A DNA stretch of 64,000 nucleotides from contig NZ_JANTYS010000018.1 of NCBI RefSeq assembly GCF_024808255.1, positions 62,001 through 126,000 of the forward strand. The letters run 5' to 3'. The first letter of the stretch is position 1. Each line of letters opens with the position of its first letter. Of this stretch, positions 17,969-24,958 are shown one piece after another. Under the pieces are notes generated by a model. The model was given only the letters and a program-made list of their open reading frames with translations, was not told where the DNA came from and ran no database searches. Source of the DNA: Mucilaginibacter dorajii (GTDB lineage: Bacteria; Bacteroidota; Bacteroidia; Sphingobacteriales; Sphingobacteriaceae). The position numbers and the translations under genes are program-made.

Positions 17969-18582
17969 TCAACGTAACCATCGAAAAAAAGCTTAAAGGC
18001 TACCACGGGCAGCAGGTGATCAAGGTTGATCATCAGTTTACTGCCGGCAGTGTAACCAAAATTTACGGCCCATCCGGATCGGGGAAAACCACTTTTCTTA
18101 AAGTAATAGCCAGCTTAACCAAACCCGAAAAAGGACGGATAGTTGTCGGGGGGATTACCTGGTTTGATGCGGAACAAAAGATCGATGTACCCACTCAAAA
18201 AAGAAACGTTGGTTTTGTGTTTCAGCAATATGCCTTATTTCCTAACATGACCGTAAGGCAACACCTGGAATATGCTACCACAGATGAACTATGGATAAAA
18301 CGCTTATTGTTGTTGGGTAAATTAGATACCCTGCAAACCCATAAGCCCGAATACTTATCGGGCGGGCAGCAACAGCGTTTAGCCATACTGCGTGCGCTGG
18401 CCACCCGGCCAAAACTGCTTTTGATGGATGAACCCTTCTCGGCCATCGACCCTAAAATGAAAGCAGAATTAATGGCCGAACTGAGCGTACTTTTAAAAGA
18501 GATGGAAATCACAACCATCATTGTAAGCCACAATCCTCAGGAACTGGATGGATGGGCTACCGATGAGCTGGTATTTGAATAG
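17965..18582 (+). CDS. modC: Molybdate ABC transporter ATP-binding protein, short form
   Basis: The 205-residue ATPase has Walker A GPSGSGKTT (35-43), Q-loop FQQYALFP, signature LSGGQQQR (131-138), Walker B LLLMDEP (151-157) and the switch His in IIVSHNPQE. Classical ModC is about 350 residues with a C-terminal mop/TOBE domain that binds molybdate; this protein stops after the ATPase core, so that regulatory domain is absent. It powers uptake through ModB. The stop is two bases from the converging pnuC stop. Confidence 0.94.
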   Translation: MINVTIEKKLKGYHGQQVIKVDHQFTAGSVTKIYGPSGSGKTTFLKVIASLTKPEKGRIVVGGITWFDAEQKIDVPTQKRNVGFVFQQYALFPNMTVRQHLEYATTDELWIKRLLLLGKLDTLQTHKPEYLSGGQQQRLAILRALATRPKLLLMDEPFSAIDPKMKAELMAELSVLLKEMEITTIIVSHNPQELDGWATDELVFE

Positions 18583-18583
18583 A

Positions 18584-19201
18584 CTACGTCGCCGGTTTTA
18601 AACCTTTATACTCCCGGTACCAATCGCGGTAGCCAATACTGGCCAGTACCAGTAAAATGATGTATAATATCGCGGTAACATACAGCCCCTTGTAAATGTA
18701 TAGCGGCACATAGCAAATATCAACAAATACCCAAAGCGCCCAGTTTTGCAATATTTTACGGGTCATGAGCAATTGGGCCATAAAACTTACCGAGGTACAA
18801 AACCCATCGATATAAGGCACCTTACTTGGGGTGAATTTTTGAAGGAACAGTCCAAGTAAACCTGCAAGGCCCAGCGTGGCCAATAATACCAGGCTATACT
18901 CCTTAAGGTTTAAGCTGATTACCGGCTTCTCCTGCCGTTCCTTTTTACGGAGCCAAAAGTACCAGCCGTAAATGCCTGTGCCCAGGAAATAGATCTGCAA
19001 GCCGGCATCGCCAAATAAACCGCTTTCAAAAAAAACAATGAGATAGGCCAACACGCTGATGATGCCCGTAAGCCAGTTCCAGATATTTTGCCGGGCGGCA
19101 AGGTATACGCAACCAATACCTGTTATGGCGCCAATCCATTCCAGGGAACTGGTTTGCCTGATTTCCTGGATGATGTGACTGCCGATAGAGAGGAATTGCA
19201 T
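18584..19201 (-). CDS. pnuC: PnuC-family vitamin transporter (nicotinamide riboside or thiamine)
   Basis: The 205-residue protein has about seven membrane helices and PnuC hallmarks: the N-terminal SLEWIGAITGIGCVYLAARQNIWNW stretch, the YGWYFW aromatic motif and PFIDG-like VPYIDG. PnuC proteins are facilitated-diffusion channels that work with a cytoplasmic kinase. In Bacteroidota close homologues often carry thiamine (PnuT), so substrate is left open. I saw no TPP-type riboswitch in the 120 bases upstream. Confidence 0.88.
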   Translation of the reverse strand: MQFLSIGSHIIQEIRQTSSLEWIGAITGIGCVYLAARQNIWNWLTGIISVLAYLIVFFESGLFGDAGLQIYFLGTGIYGWYFWLRKKERQEKPVISLNLKEYSLVLLATLGLAGLLGLFLQKFTPSKVPYIDGFCTSVSFMAQLLMTRKILQNWALWVFVDICYVPLYIYKGLYVTAILYIILLVLASIGYRDWYREYKGLKPAT

Positions 19202-19591
19202 TTACCTCAAATATATAAAAGGAAACGTAAGGGGCAAAGTTGAGGTTTGCACGTTTTTTACAGAGATACCATTTTATAGTTAGTATCCTCAATAATGTTG
19301 TTTTTAGAATGATAAAAGGAGCCTGCAAGTTTTACAACTTGCAGGCTGTGTTGTGCCCCGCCGGGGCACAGATAATCATTTGTGTGTTTTCTACAAAGCT
19401 TTTGCTCCTCTGGAGTACCTTGTTAATGGGGTTGAGTTTAAAATCATCTAAAGACACCGATCAGCCGGCCAGGCACCACATCGGGGTGCAAGCTTGGTAC
19501 CAATAATCCATCAATATTTTTAGAGCTCCAGCGGAGCTCAACTTATGCGTGCAGAAACACATTTAAGCCACCATTTCTCCCCTCTTAAAAC
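19202..19591. other. Gene-free spacer with hairpins
   Basis: The gap between pnuC and the MITE holds a perfect 12-bp stem with a 4-base loop at 19320-19347 (AGCCTGCAAGTT/AACTTGCAGGCT), a second small palindrome GTGCCCCGCCGGGGCAC around 19353-19370, and a segment (19385-19420) containing CTACAAAGCTTTTGCTCC that recurs near 39131. No coding frame is convincing. Confidence 0.5.
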
Positions 19592-19818
19592 CTACTGTGT
19601 GTACACATCTTTTGATTTTTACCATATAATTAAAAAACGTTTGTCATTTCGAACGAACCTGTAGGGATTTGTGTGCCGGAGGTGAGGAGAAATCTTTTAA
19701 AAGCGGACAGCCGGCCGTGCAAGGCGCCGAAGATTTCTCCTCGCCCCCCCGCTTTTTCCCACGTTTGCTCGTTCGAAATGACATTTTTCTTTGACAAAAA
19801 GATGTGTACACACAGTAG
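19592..19818. mobile_element. MITE copy 2 (227 bp, 10-bp target duplication)
   Basis: This is the best-preserved copy. Both ends show CTACTGTGTGTACACATC, identical for at least 22 bases when one end is reversed. Subterminal TGTCATTTCGAACGA and central GAGGAGAAATC repeats are also paired. A perfect direct repeat CTCTTAAAAC flanks it (19582-19591 and 19819-19828). The right duplicate contains the TAA stop of the oxidoreductase gene, so the insertion landed exactly at that gene's end without damaging it. Confidence 0.88.
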
Positions 19819-19821
19819 CTC

Positions 19822-20763
19822 TTAAAACGCCAGCGTAATTTTCCCGGCAGTCCGCCCTTTTGCCAATTCCAGGTGCGCATCGGCCAATTGGTCAAAAGGG
19901 AATGTTTTGTACACAACCGATTTAACAATGCCTTTAGTTAAAAAGCCCGCTATGGTTTCCATATCCGCACCGCTGGGGTATACCAAAATGTTATGGGCGT
20001 TGATACCAAGTTCGGCGGCTTTTTGTAAAAGCGGTTCAGTTAAGCCCCCCATAATGCTGATGATAGTGCCTCCCTTTTTAACGATGTTAAGTAAAAGCGA
20101 TGTGTTATCACCACCTATCGGATCCAATATATAGTCGATATTTTTGGCTGCCTGCTCAAGCGACTGCGCATGATAGTCGATATGCTCATCGGCACCTAAC
20201 GACAGGATGAGATCTTTGTTGGCTGCCGATGAAGTACCTATAACATAAGCACCCATGTGTTTGGCAATTTGTACCGCATAATGGCCAACACCACCGGCTG
20301 CCGCCTGGATCAATACCCTATCGCCGGATTTTATGGTTACATGAAGGGTTAAGGCTTGCCAGGCAGTTAAAGCCGCTAATGTGGCGGCCGCAGCCTCATC
20401 ATGGCTGATATTTGCCGGCTTTATGGCTAATTCCGACGGTTTTGCAACCACGTATTCAGCATAGGCCTTACCTAATTTAGGAAACTCGATCATCGAAAAA
20501 ACTTCATCGCCTGCTTTGAAGCCGGTTACATCTGCACCCGTTTCGGTTATCACACCACTAATATCCCAGCCTAAAATAATCGGCATCGGATCTTTTATAC
20601 GACTGGCCATACCTTTGCCTTCGCGGGTTTTTACATCAACCGGGTTTATGCTGATGGATTTTAGTTTGATCAATACTTCATCGGCTTTGATGACCGGTAC
20701 GGGGATTTCGATGGTTTGGAAATTCTCTACTCCGCCAAACTCTTTTAAAATTATTGCTTTCAT
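19822..20763 (-). CDS. NADP-dependent zinc-free quinone-oxidoreductase-type alcohol dehydrogenase
   Basis: The 313-residue medium-chain reductase starts MKAIILKEFGG and carries the nucleotide-binding motif AAAGGVGHYAVQIAK (about residues 145-160). It lacks the zinc-ligand pattern, as in the quinone oxidoreductase (QOR/AdhP-like) branch. These enzymes reduce quinones or enones with NADPH in the cytoplasm. A longer frame to 20886 is rejected because it would overlap the divergent AraC gene and has an implausible N-terminus. The divergent AraC regulator and the repeated TTGGTACAT sites between them suggest local control. Confidence 0.88.
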   Translation of the reverse strand: MKAIILKEFGGVENFQTIEIPVPVIKADEVLIKLKSISINPVDVKTREGKGMASRIKDPMPIILGWDISGVITETGADVTGFKAGDEVFSMIEFPKLGKAYAEYVVAKPSELAIKPANISHDEAAAATLAALTAWQALTLHVTIKSGDRVLIQAAAGGVGHYAVQIAKHMGAYVIGTSSAANKDLILSLGADEHIDYHAQSLEQAAKNIDYILDPIGGDNTSLLLNIVKKGGTIISIMGGLTEPLLQKAAELGINAHNILVYPSGADMETIAGFLTKGIVKSVVYKTFPFDQLADAHLELAKGRTAGKITLAF

Positions 20764-20794
20764 TTTTACTGCCCTGATTAAAAGAACAAAATTA

Positions 20795-20844
20795 TACCAA
20801 TATTTATAATTAAATTGGTACATAATTTCTATAATTTGGTACAT
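20795..20844. promoter_or_regulatory. Repeated TTGGTACAT sites in the divergent AraC/oxidoreductase spacer
   Basis: TTGGTACAT occurs at 20815-20823 and 20836-20844, 21 bases apart (two helical turns), with an inverted half-site TACCAA at 20795-20800. Direct repeats at this phase are typical of AraC-family operators. They lie between the start codons at 20763 and 20852, ideal to control both genes. Binding by the AraC protein is inferred. Confidence 0.6.
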
Positions 20845-20851
20845 TTGCAAC

Positions 20852-21703
20852 ATGATCAGGGAAAATTTGTACGAACCATTCTCCATTACTTATTGCACTT
20901 TAGATAAATGCCCCAAGTTTGAGCATAAGCACAATTTTTTTGAGCTGATCTTTATTATCTCGGGCACGGGCAGACAATGCATTAACCAAAGCAGTTTTAA
21001 TTACGGGCCGGGTCATATGTTTTTGATAACGCCCGAAGATTGCCACTCTTTTGATGTGGAAACCCCTACCGGGTTTTTCTTTTTGAAGTTTAACGATATC
21101 TACCTTAAAAAAGGCGGTTTGCTAAACGAAAACATTAAACGGCTGGAGTATATTTTACATAATGCCAATCACCAGCCGGGCTGTATCCTCAAAAACCAAC
21201 CCGATAAACGGCTGGTTGGCCCTATGATTGAAGCCATCATCCGCGAGTACGAGCACAAAGATATATACAACCAGGAGCTGATCCAGCAATTGGTAAATAC
21301 CCTGATCATTGTAGTGGCCCGTAACATTGCCCGCTATTTGCCCGAGCAGGTGAATATGGGCACCGAAGAAAAGGCCATGGATATTCTGCAATATGTACAG
21401 CACAATATTTACTATCCCGAAAAGCTGAAAGCCGATGTGATCAGCGATGTTTTCAGCATATCTGAGGCCTATATGGGGCGTTATTTTAAAAAGCACGCCA
21501 ACGAAACCCTGCAACAATACATTACCAACTATAAAACCAAACTGATAGAGCACCGCCTTCAATTCAGCGATAAACGCCTTACCGAAATTGCCGGCGAATT
21601 TGGCTTTACGGATGAAAGTCATTTCAACAAATTTTTCCGCAAGCAAAAAGGCCAAAGCCCTAAGGAGTATCGCAAGGTTGTGCAGCTGGCAAGGGCTTCG
21701 TAA
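20852..21703 (+). CDS. AraC-family transcriptional regulator
   Basis: The 283-residue protein has an N-terminal cupin-like sensor (EHKHNFFELIFIISGTGRQ, about residues 20-80) and two C-terminal helix-turn-helix units (about 185-283), including the family signature region GFTDESHFNKFFRKQKGQSPKEYR. The start at 20852 lies directly after a TTTG-rich, repeat-containing promoter region. It is divergent from the oxidoreductase gene and probably activates it in response to a small aromatic or electrophilic ligand; the ligand cannot be read. Confidence 0.92.
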   Translation: MIRENLYEPFSITYCTLDKCPKFEHKHNFFELIFIISGTGRQCINQSSFNYGPGHMFLITPEDCHSFDVETPTGFFFLKFNDIYLKKGGLLNENIKRLEYILHNANHQPGCILKNQPDKRLVGPMIEAIIREYEHKDIYNQELIQQLVNTLIIVVARNIARYLPEQVNMGTEEKAMDILQYVQHNIYYPEKLKADVISDVFSISEAYMGRYFKKHANETLQQYITNYKTKLIEHRLQFSDKRLTEIAGEFGFTDESHFNKFFRKQKGQSPKEYRKVVQLARAS

Positions 21704-22106
21704 TTGGTTCAAACTGTTCGTTATAAACAGATCTTCCTGTTCATTTAGGACAATGAATATTCCTACAATACCTTTCTTATTCTCAATTAAAAATTAAACT
21801 GTGAGTTAAGCGTATCGGGTAAAATAAATACGCTGCACCGCTTATCCTAAACCTGCACTACAAATACACTACTGCGCTTGCTATCAATGCGTATCAGATC
21901 GATACAAGGCATTTATAATGAGTTAATTACATCTTCATAAGTTAATTTTATAGCTGCAAAACCTATTGAAAACCATTTTTATCACTCGCCGGGTTGCAGC
22001 TATTTAGTAGCCATGTACCCGGTAAACACTTTTTGAATAATGGTTTTATGGCCTTGCCTATGCCTGTAATCAACAATAATTATATAAACCATTTAACCAT
22101 TACTTT
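21704..22106. promoter_or_regulatory. Upstream region of the GH18 gene with GCGTATC motifs
   Basis: This 403-base gap has no gene. AAGCGTATC at 21808-21816 is the exact reverse complement of the GATACGCTT sites upstream of the GH30 genes, and GCGTATC recurs at 21889-21895, followed by GATCGATAC. The start codon of the chitinase is 210-300 bases further on, so a long leader or a second promoter is likely. Confidence 0.4.
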
Positions 22107-23516
22107 ATGAGATCAAATTTTAACTCTTATTTACTTTGTGGCTTGTTTGCCTTTGTAATAGCACTGGCATCATGTAAAAAGGATAATTTCAGTAATATGG
22201 GTCCGGCTCCCTTAAATGCCGACGCGGTGAAGGGCAACCAGGCCAGTTTGGCCGTTACCGCGGCCAATTTTAAAGTAATAGGTTATTTGCCAAGTTGGGA
22301 GGGCGAACTAAACACTATTCAGTTTACCAAGTTAACACACATTAACTACGCCTTTTTAACACCCGAAAATGATGGCAGCCTTGATCCGCTTGATAACCTG
22401 AGCAAATTTACCAGCCTCATCCCCACCGCGCACAGCAACAATGTTAAAGTGCTTATTTCTGTTGGCGGTGGCGGTGGTGGCGATGCTTTTCACAGCATTG
22501 TAGCCAACGCCGGCTACCGTACCACCTTTGTGAATAACATGGTGAATTTTGTAAACCAGTATGGTATAGATGGTGTTGATGTAGACTGGGAGTTTCCATC
22601 AGCAGGTACCGAGGCTAATAATTTTTATACGCTGATGCAGCAATTGGCTACGGCCATGCATAACAATGGCAAGGTATGTACCATTGCCGCTATAGCCAAT
22701 TCGGCAAGTTATGTGGTTGATGGTATGTTTACCACGCTGGATTGGATTAACATTATGGATTATGATGATAACAACTTCCAGCACTCTACCTACCAGTCGG
22801 CGGTAAACAGTTTAAATTACTGGCTGGGCAGGGGCTTGCCGGCAGCCAAAGCCATTCTGGGTGTACCGTTTTACGGGCGCGATAACCGTTACGATTATTT
22901 AACGGTTAATTATAACGTGATCCTGTCACAAGGTGGCAGTCCTAATTCAGATACTTTTCAAACCATTGGGTATAACGGCATCCCGACTATACAGGCCAAA
23001 ACCAACCTGGCATTTGCCCAGGCCGGCGGCATGATGATCTGGGAACTGGCCGGCGATGGCACAGGTAGCAACTCTTTGCTATCGGCCATAAATGCTATTG
23101 TGCTTACCCACGGTAGTACGGGTGGCGGCACAACTGCGCCTATTGGCCAAACCGTTACCTTAAAAGGCTTTAACAATCAATATGTAAGCGGCGAAAACGG
23201 CACCCAGGCCATGAACTGCAACCGGGCAACAGCATCGGCATGGGAAACATTTACCGTTGTTGATGCAGGCGGCGGCAAGGTATCCTTGCGGAGCATGGGT
23301 AAATATGTATCGAGCGAAAACGGCACGCAGGCCATTACCTGTAACCGTACCACGGCCGGCGACTGGGAAAAATTCGACTGGATAACCACAACCGATGGTA
23401 AAGTAACCCTCAGGGGAAACAACGGCAAATTCATCTCCAGCGAAAACGGCACGCAACCCATGACCTGTACCCGTACAACGGCATCGGGCTGGGAAGCTTT
23501 CGGGATTAATCAGTAG
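22107..23516 (+). CDS. GH18 chitinase lipoprotein with C-terminal fascin-like beta-trefoil
   Basis: The 469-residue protein has a lipoprotein signal (LASCKKD, Cys23) and a GH18 barrel (about 53-335) with the catalytic DGVDVDWE motif (Asp158, Asp160, acid Glu162) and SVGG strand. The C-terminal 120 residues repeat the three-unit YVSxENGTQxMxCNR trefoil of the GH16 and first GH30 proteins, almost word for word. It would cleave chitin or related beta-1,4-GlcNAc polymers at the cell surface or in the periplasm. It is 10 kb from the other trefoil enzymes but shares their upstream motif, supporting a common fungal-wall programme. Confidence 0.92.
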   Translation: MRSNFNSYLLCGLFAFVIALASCKKDNFSNMGPAPLNADAVKGNQASLAVTAANFKVIGYLPSWEGELNTIQFTKLTHINYAFLTPENDGSLDPLDNLSKFTSLIPTAHSNNVKVLISVGGGGGGDAFHSIVANAGYRTTFVNNMVNFVNQYGIDGVDVDWEFPSAGTEANNFYTLMQQLATAMHNNGKVCTIAAIANSASYVVDGMFTTLDWINIMDYDDNNFQHSTYQSAVNSLNYWLGRGLPAAKAILGVPFYGRDNRYDYLTVNYNVILSQGGSPNSDTFQTIGYNGIPTIQAKTNLAFAQAGGMMIWELAGDGTGSNSLLSAINAIVLTHGSTGGGTTAPIGQTVTLKGFNNQYVSGENGTQAMNCNRATASAWETFTVVDAGGGKVSLRSMGKYVSSENGTQAITCNRTTAGDWEKFDWITTTDGKVTLRGNNGKFISSENGTQPMTCTRTTASGWEAFGINQ

Positions 23517-23538
23517 TATTTAATAATTTGATTATAAG

Positions 23539-23575
23539 CAGCCGGTGTGCATTTGTGCATCGGCTGTTTTTGTTT
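23539..23575 (+). terminator. Rho-independent terminator after GH18
   Basis: CAGCCGGTGTGCA, loop TTTG, TGCATCGGCTG, followed by TTTTTGTTT, lies 23 bases after the chitinase stop codon. The stem has only minor mismatches. Confidence 0.75.
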
Positions 23576-23631
23576 GGAAAGTCACGGGATTTCCTCTTTC
23601 ACAATAATAATTGTTTCATTTTCGACAGCAT

Positions 23632-23792
23632 CTGAAGGAAAGCATAACGCAGACGACTCACCCCGACTCGGCTACGCCCGTCTTCCCCTCTCTCCGGCCA
23701 AAGCCGCATAGAGGGGCGGGAAGTTTTCCGTTTTTTAAAACCCTCTTTGCGGCTTGCCGGAGGGTCGGCCAGCGAAGCGCTGCCGGGGTGAA
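23632..23792. repeat. Palindromic intergenic repeat, family P copy 2
   Basis: It shares GAAGGAAAGCATAACG and GACGACTCACCCCGACTCGG with copy 1 (3651-3827), then CCCTCTCTCCGG, a central TTTTTTAAAACCCTCTTTGC and the closing arm CCGGGGTGA. It occupies the left part of the gap 23576-23964. The remainder of that gap shows no gene. Confidence 0.7.
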
Positions 23793-23964
23793 TTTTCGTC
23801 GACATACGGAGTAGATTACCAGGTCTACATCATAGACGCCCTTATAAATAAGAGTTACGAGGTAATGACGATTCTTTTTGTGCTATTACATTTCCTAAAA
23901 CCATTTTAAAAATCTTCGTAAAAAATATTCCCGCTCCCTATTGGAATTATAAATTATATCCATA

Positions 23965-23981
23965 ACTTTGAACAACAAAGT
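23965..23981. promoter_or_regulatory. Palindromic operator ACTTTG-N5-CAAAGT (site 1)
   Basis: The perfect palindrome ACTTTGAACAACAAAGT lies eight bases before the ATG at 23989. The same palindrome with a different spacer is at 24925-24941, before the VIT-domain gene. The small winged-helix regulator encoded between them is the likely binder. Confidence 0.65.
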
Positions 23982-23988
23982 ACTTTTA

Positions 23989-24609
23989 ATGAAAGATCAA
24001 GACATTCACGCCGAACTGAGCTCTATCCGCGACCTTATGGAGCGCTCTTCCAAGTTTATTTCGCTAAGCGGCTTATCGGGTATAATGGCCGGCATATACG
24101 CACTTTTGGGTGCTGGCCTGGCATATAACATAGTTTATAAGGAACACGATGGCGTAGTTGGCCGGGTTTATTATGAAAATGCGCCACAGATAATCCCCCA
24201 GCTGTTTTTGATAGCCTTATTTGTGCTCATCCTATCACTGGCAACGGGCATTATTTTAAGTTACCGTAAGGCAAAAAAAATGGGGCAGAGTTTTTGGAAC
24301 ACAAGCAGCAAAAGGCTGCTGATTAACCTTGCTATCCCCTTAGTTACCGGCGGATTGTTTATCCTCATTTTATTTTTGCAAGGCAGGTACAGCACTATAT
24401 CATCGGCCAGCCTTATATTTTATGGTTTGGCTTTAGTTTCGGCCAGTCATTACACATATAAAGGCGTAAGGGGTTTGGGGATATTGGAGATTTTGTTAGG
24501 TTTGCTTGCCGCGCTGATACCCGGTTACGGATTAATTTTTTGGGCTACCGGTTTTGGTCTGCTCCACATTATTTATGGTACGGTAATGCATTTTAGATAC
24601 GATAAGTGA
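23989..24609 (+). CDS. Conserved membrane protein, unknown function
   Basis: The 206-residue protein (ATG 23989) has a short soluble N-terminus (DIHAELSSIRDLMERSSKFI) and about six hydrophobic helices. I do not recognise a functional motif. A TTG at 23968 lies inside the palindrome and is not preferred. Its stop overlaps the GTG of the regulator gene (GTGA), so the two are translationally coupled. Such membrane-protein/winged-helix pairs are common in Bacteroidota; the membrane protein may be part of an envelope-stress or sorting response. Confidence 0.75.
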   Translation: MKDQDIHAELSSIRDLMERSSKFISLSGLSGIMAGIYALLGAGLAYNIVYKEHDGVVGRVYYENAPQIIPQLFLIALFVLILSLATGIILSYRKAKKMGQSFWNTSSKRLLINLAIPLVTGGLFILILFLQGRYSTISSASLIFYGLALVSASHYTYKGVRGLGILEILLGLLAALIPGYGLIFWATGFGLLHIIYGTVMHFRYDK

Positions 24610-24908
24610 AGATATCATTAGAACAATTTGATAAAGCGTTTGAAAACCGCATTCGCCTGCAAATCATGAGCGTACTGGTTGCCAATGAAAGCTACGACTT
24701 TAATTCCCTTAAAGATCTGCTTGACCTTACCGACGGCAACCTGGCATCGCACCTGAAAGCATTGGAAAAAGAGGAATACATCCAGGTACAAAAAAGCTTT
24801 ATAGGCCGCAAACCCAATACCCGTTACCTGGCATCAGAAAAAGGCCGTGCCGCTTTCAGGCTGCACCTGCTTGCCCTCGAAAATTTAATAAAACAACAGA
24901 AGCTTTAA
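24606..24908 (+). CDS. Winged-helix transcriptional regulator (ArsR/MarR-like, HTH_34 type)
   Basis: The 100-residue protein is a single winged helix: the first helices (AFENRIRLQIMSVLVANE), recognition region (LLDLTDGNLASHLKALEKEEYIQVQKSF) and wing (GRKPNTRYLASEKGRAAF). It starts with GTG overlapping the previous stop. No metal or redox ligand is visible. Position between two ACTTTG-N5-CAAAGT palindromes, each in front of a transcription unit, suggests that it represses its own operon and the downstream exosortase pair. Confidence 0.85.
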   Translation: MKISLEQFDKAFENRIRLQIMSVLVANESYDFNSLKDLLDLTDGNLASHLKALEKEEYIQVQKSFIGRKPNTRYLASEKGRAAFRLHLLALENLIKQQKL

Positions 24909-24924
24909 TTTTTTTTATCTATTT

Positions 24925-24941
24925 ACTTTGAAATACAAAGT
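24925..24941. promoter_or_regulatory. Palindromic operator ACTTTG-N5-CAAAGT (site 2)
   Basis: ACTTTGAAATACAAAGT lies 17 bases before the start of the VIT-domain gene. Half-sites and spacer length match site 1 exactly. It also overlaps a likely TANNTTTG-like promoter element (TTACTTTG), so binding would block transcription. Confidence 0.65.
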
Positions 24942-24958
24942 TCTTTTAAATTAACAAA

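Noticed and set aside
19202..19330. Riboswitch (TPP or NAD type) in front of the PnuC-type gene
   Set aside because: I could not find conserved core motifs in the upstream sequence; the strong hairpin at 19320-19347 is a simple palindrome.
8442..23516. Polysaccharide utilisation locus with SusC/SusD
   Set aside because: Although several glycoside hydrolases are present, no TonB-dependent SusC-like or SusD-like gene is found in the window.
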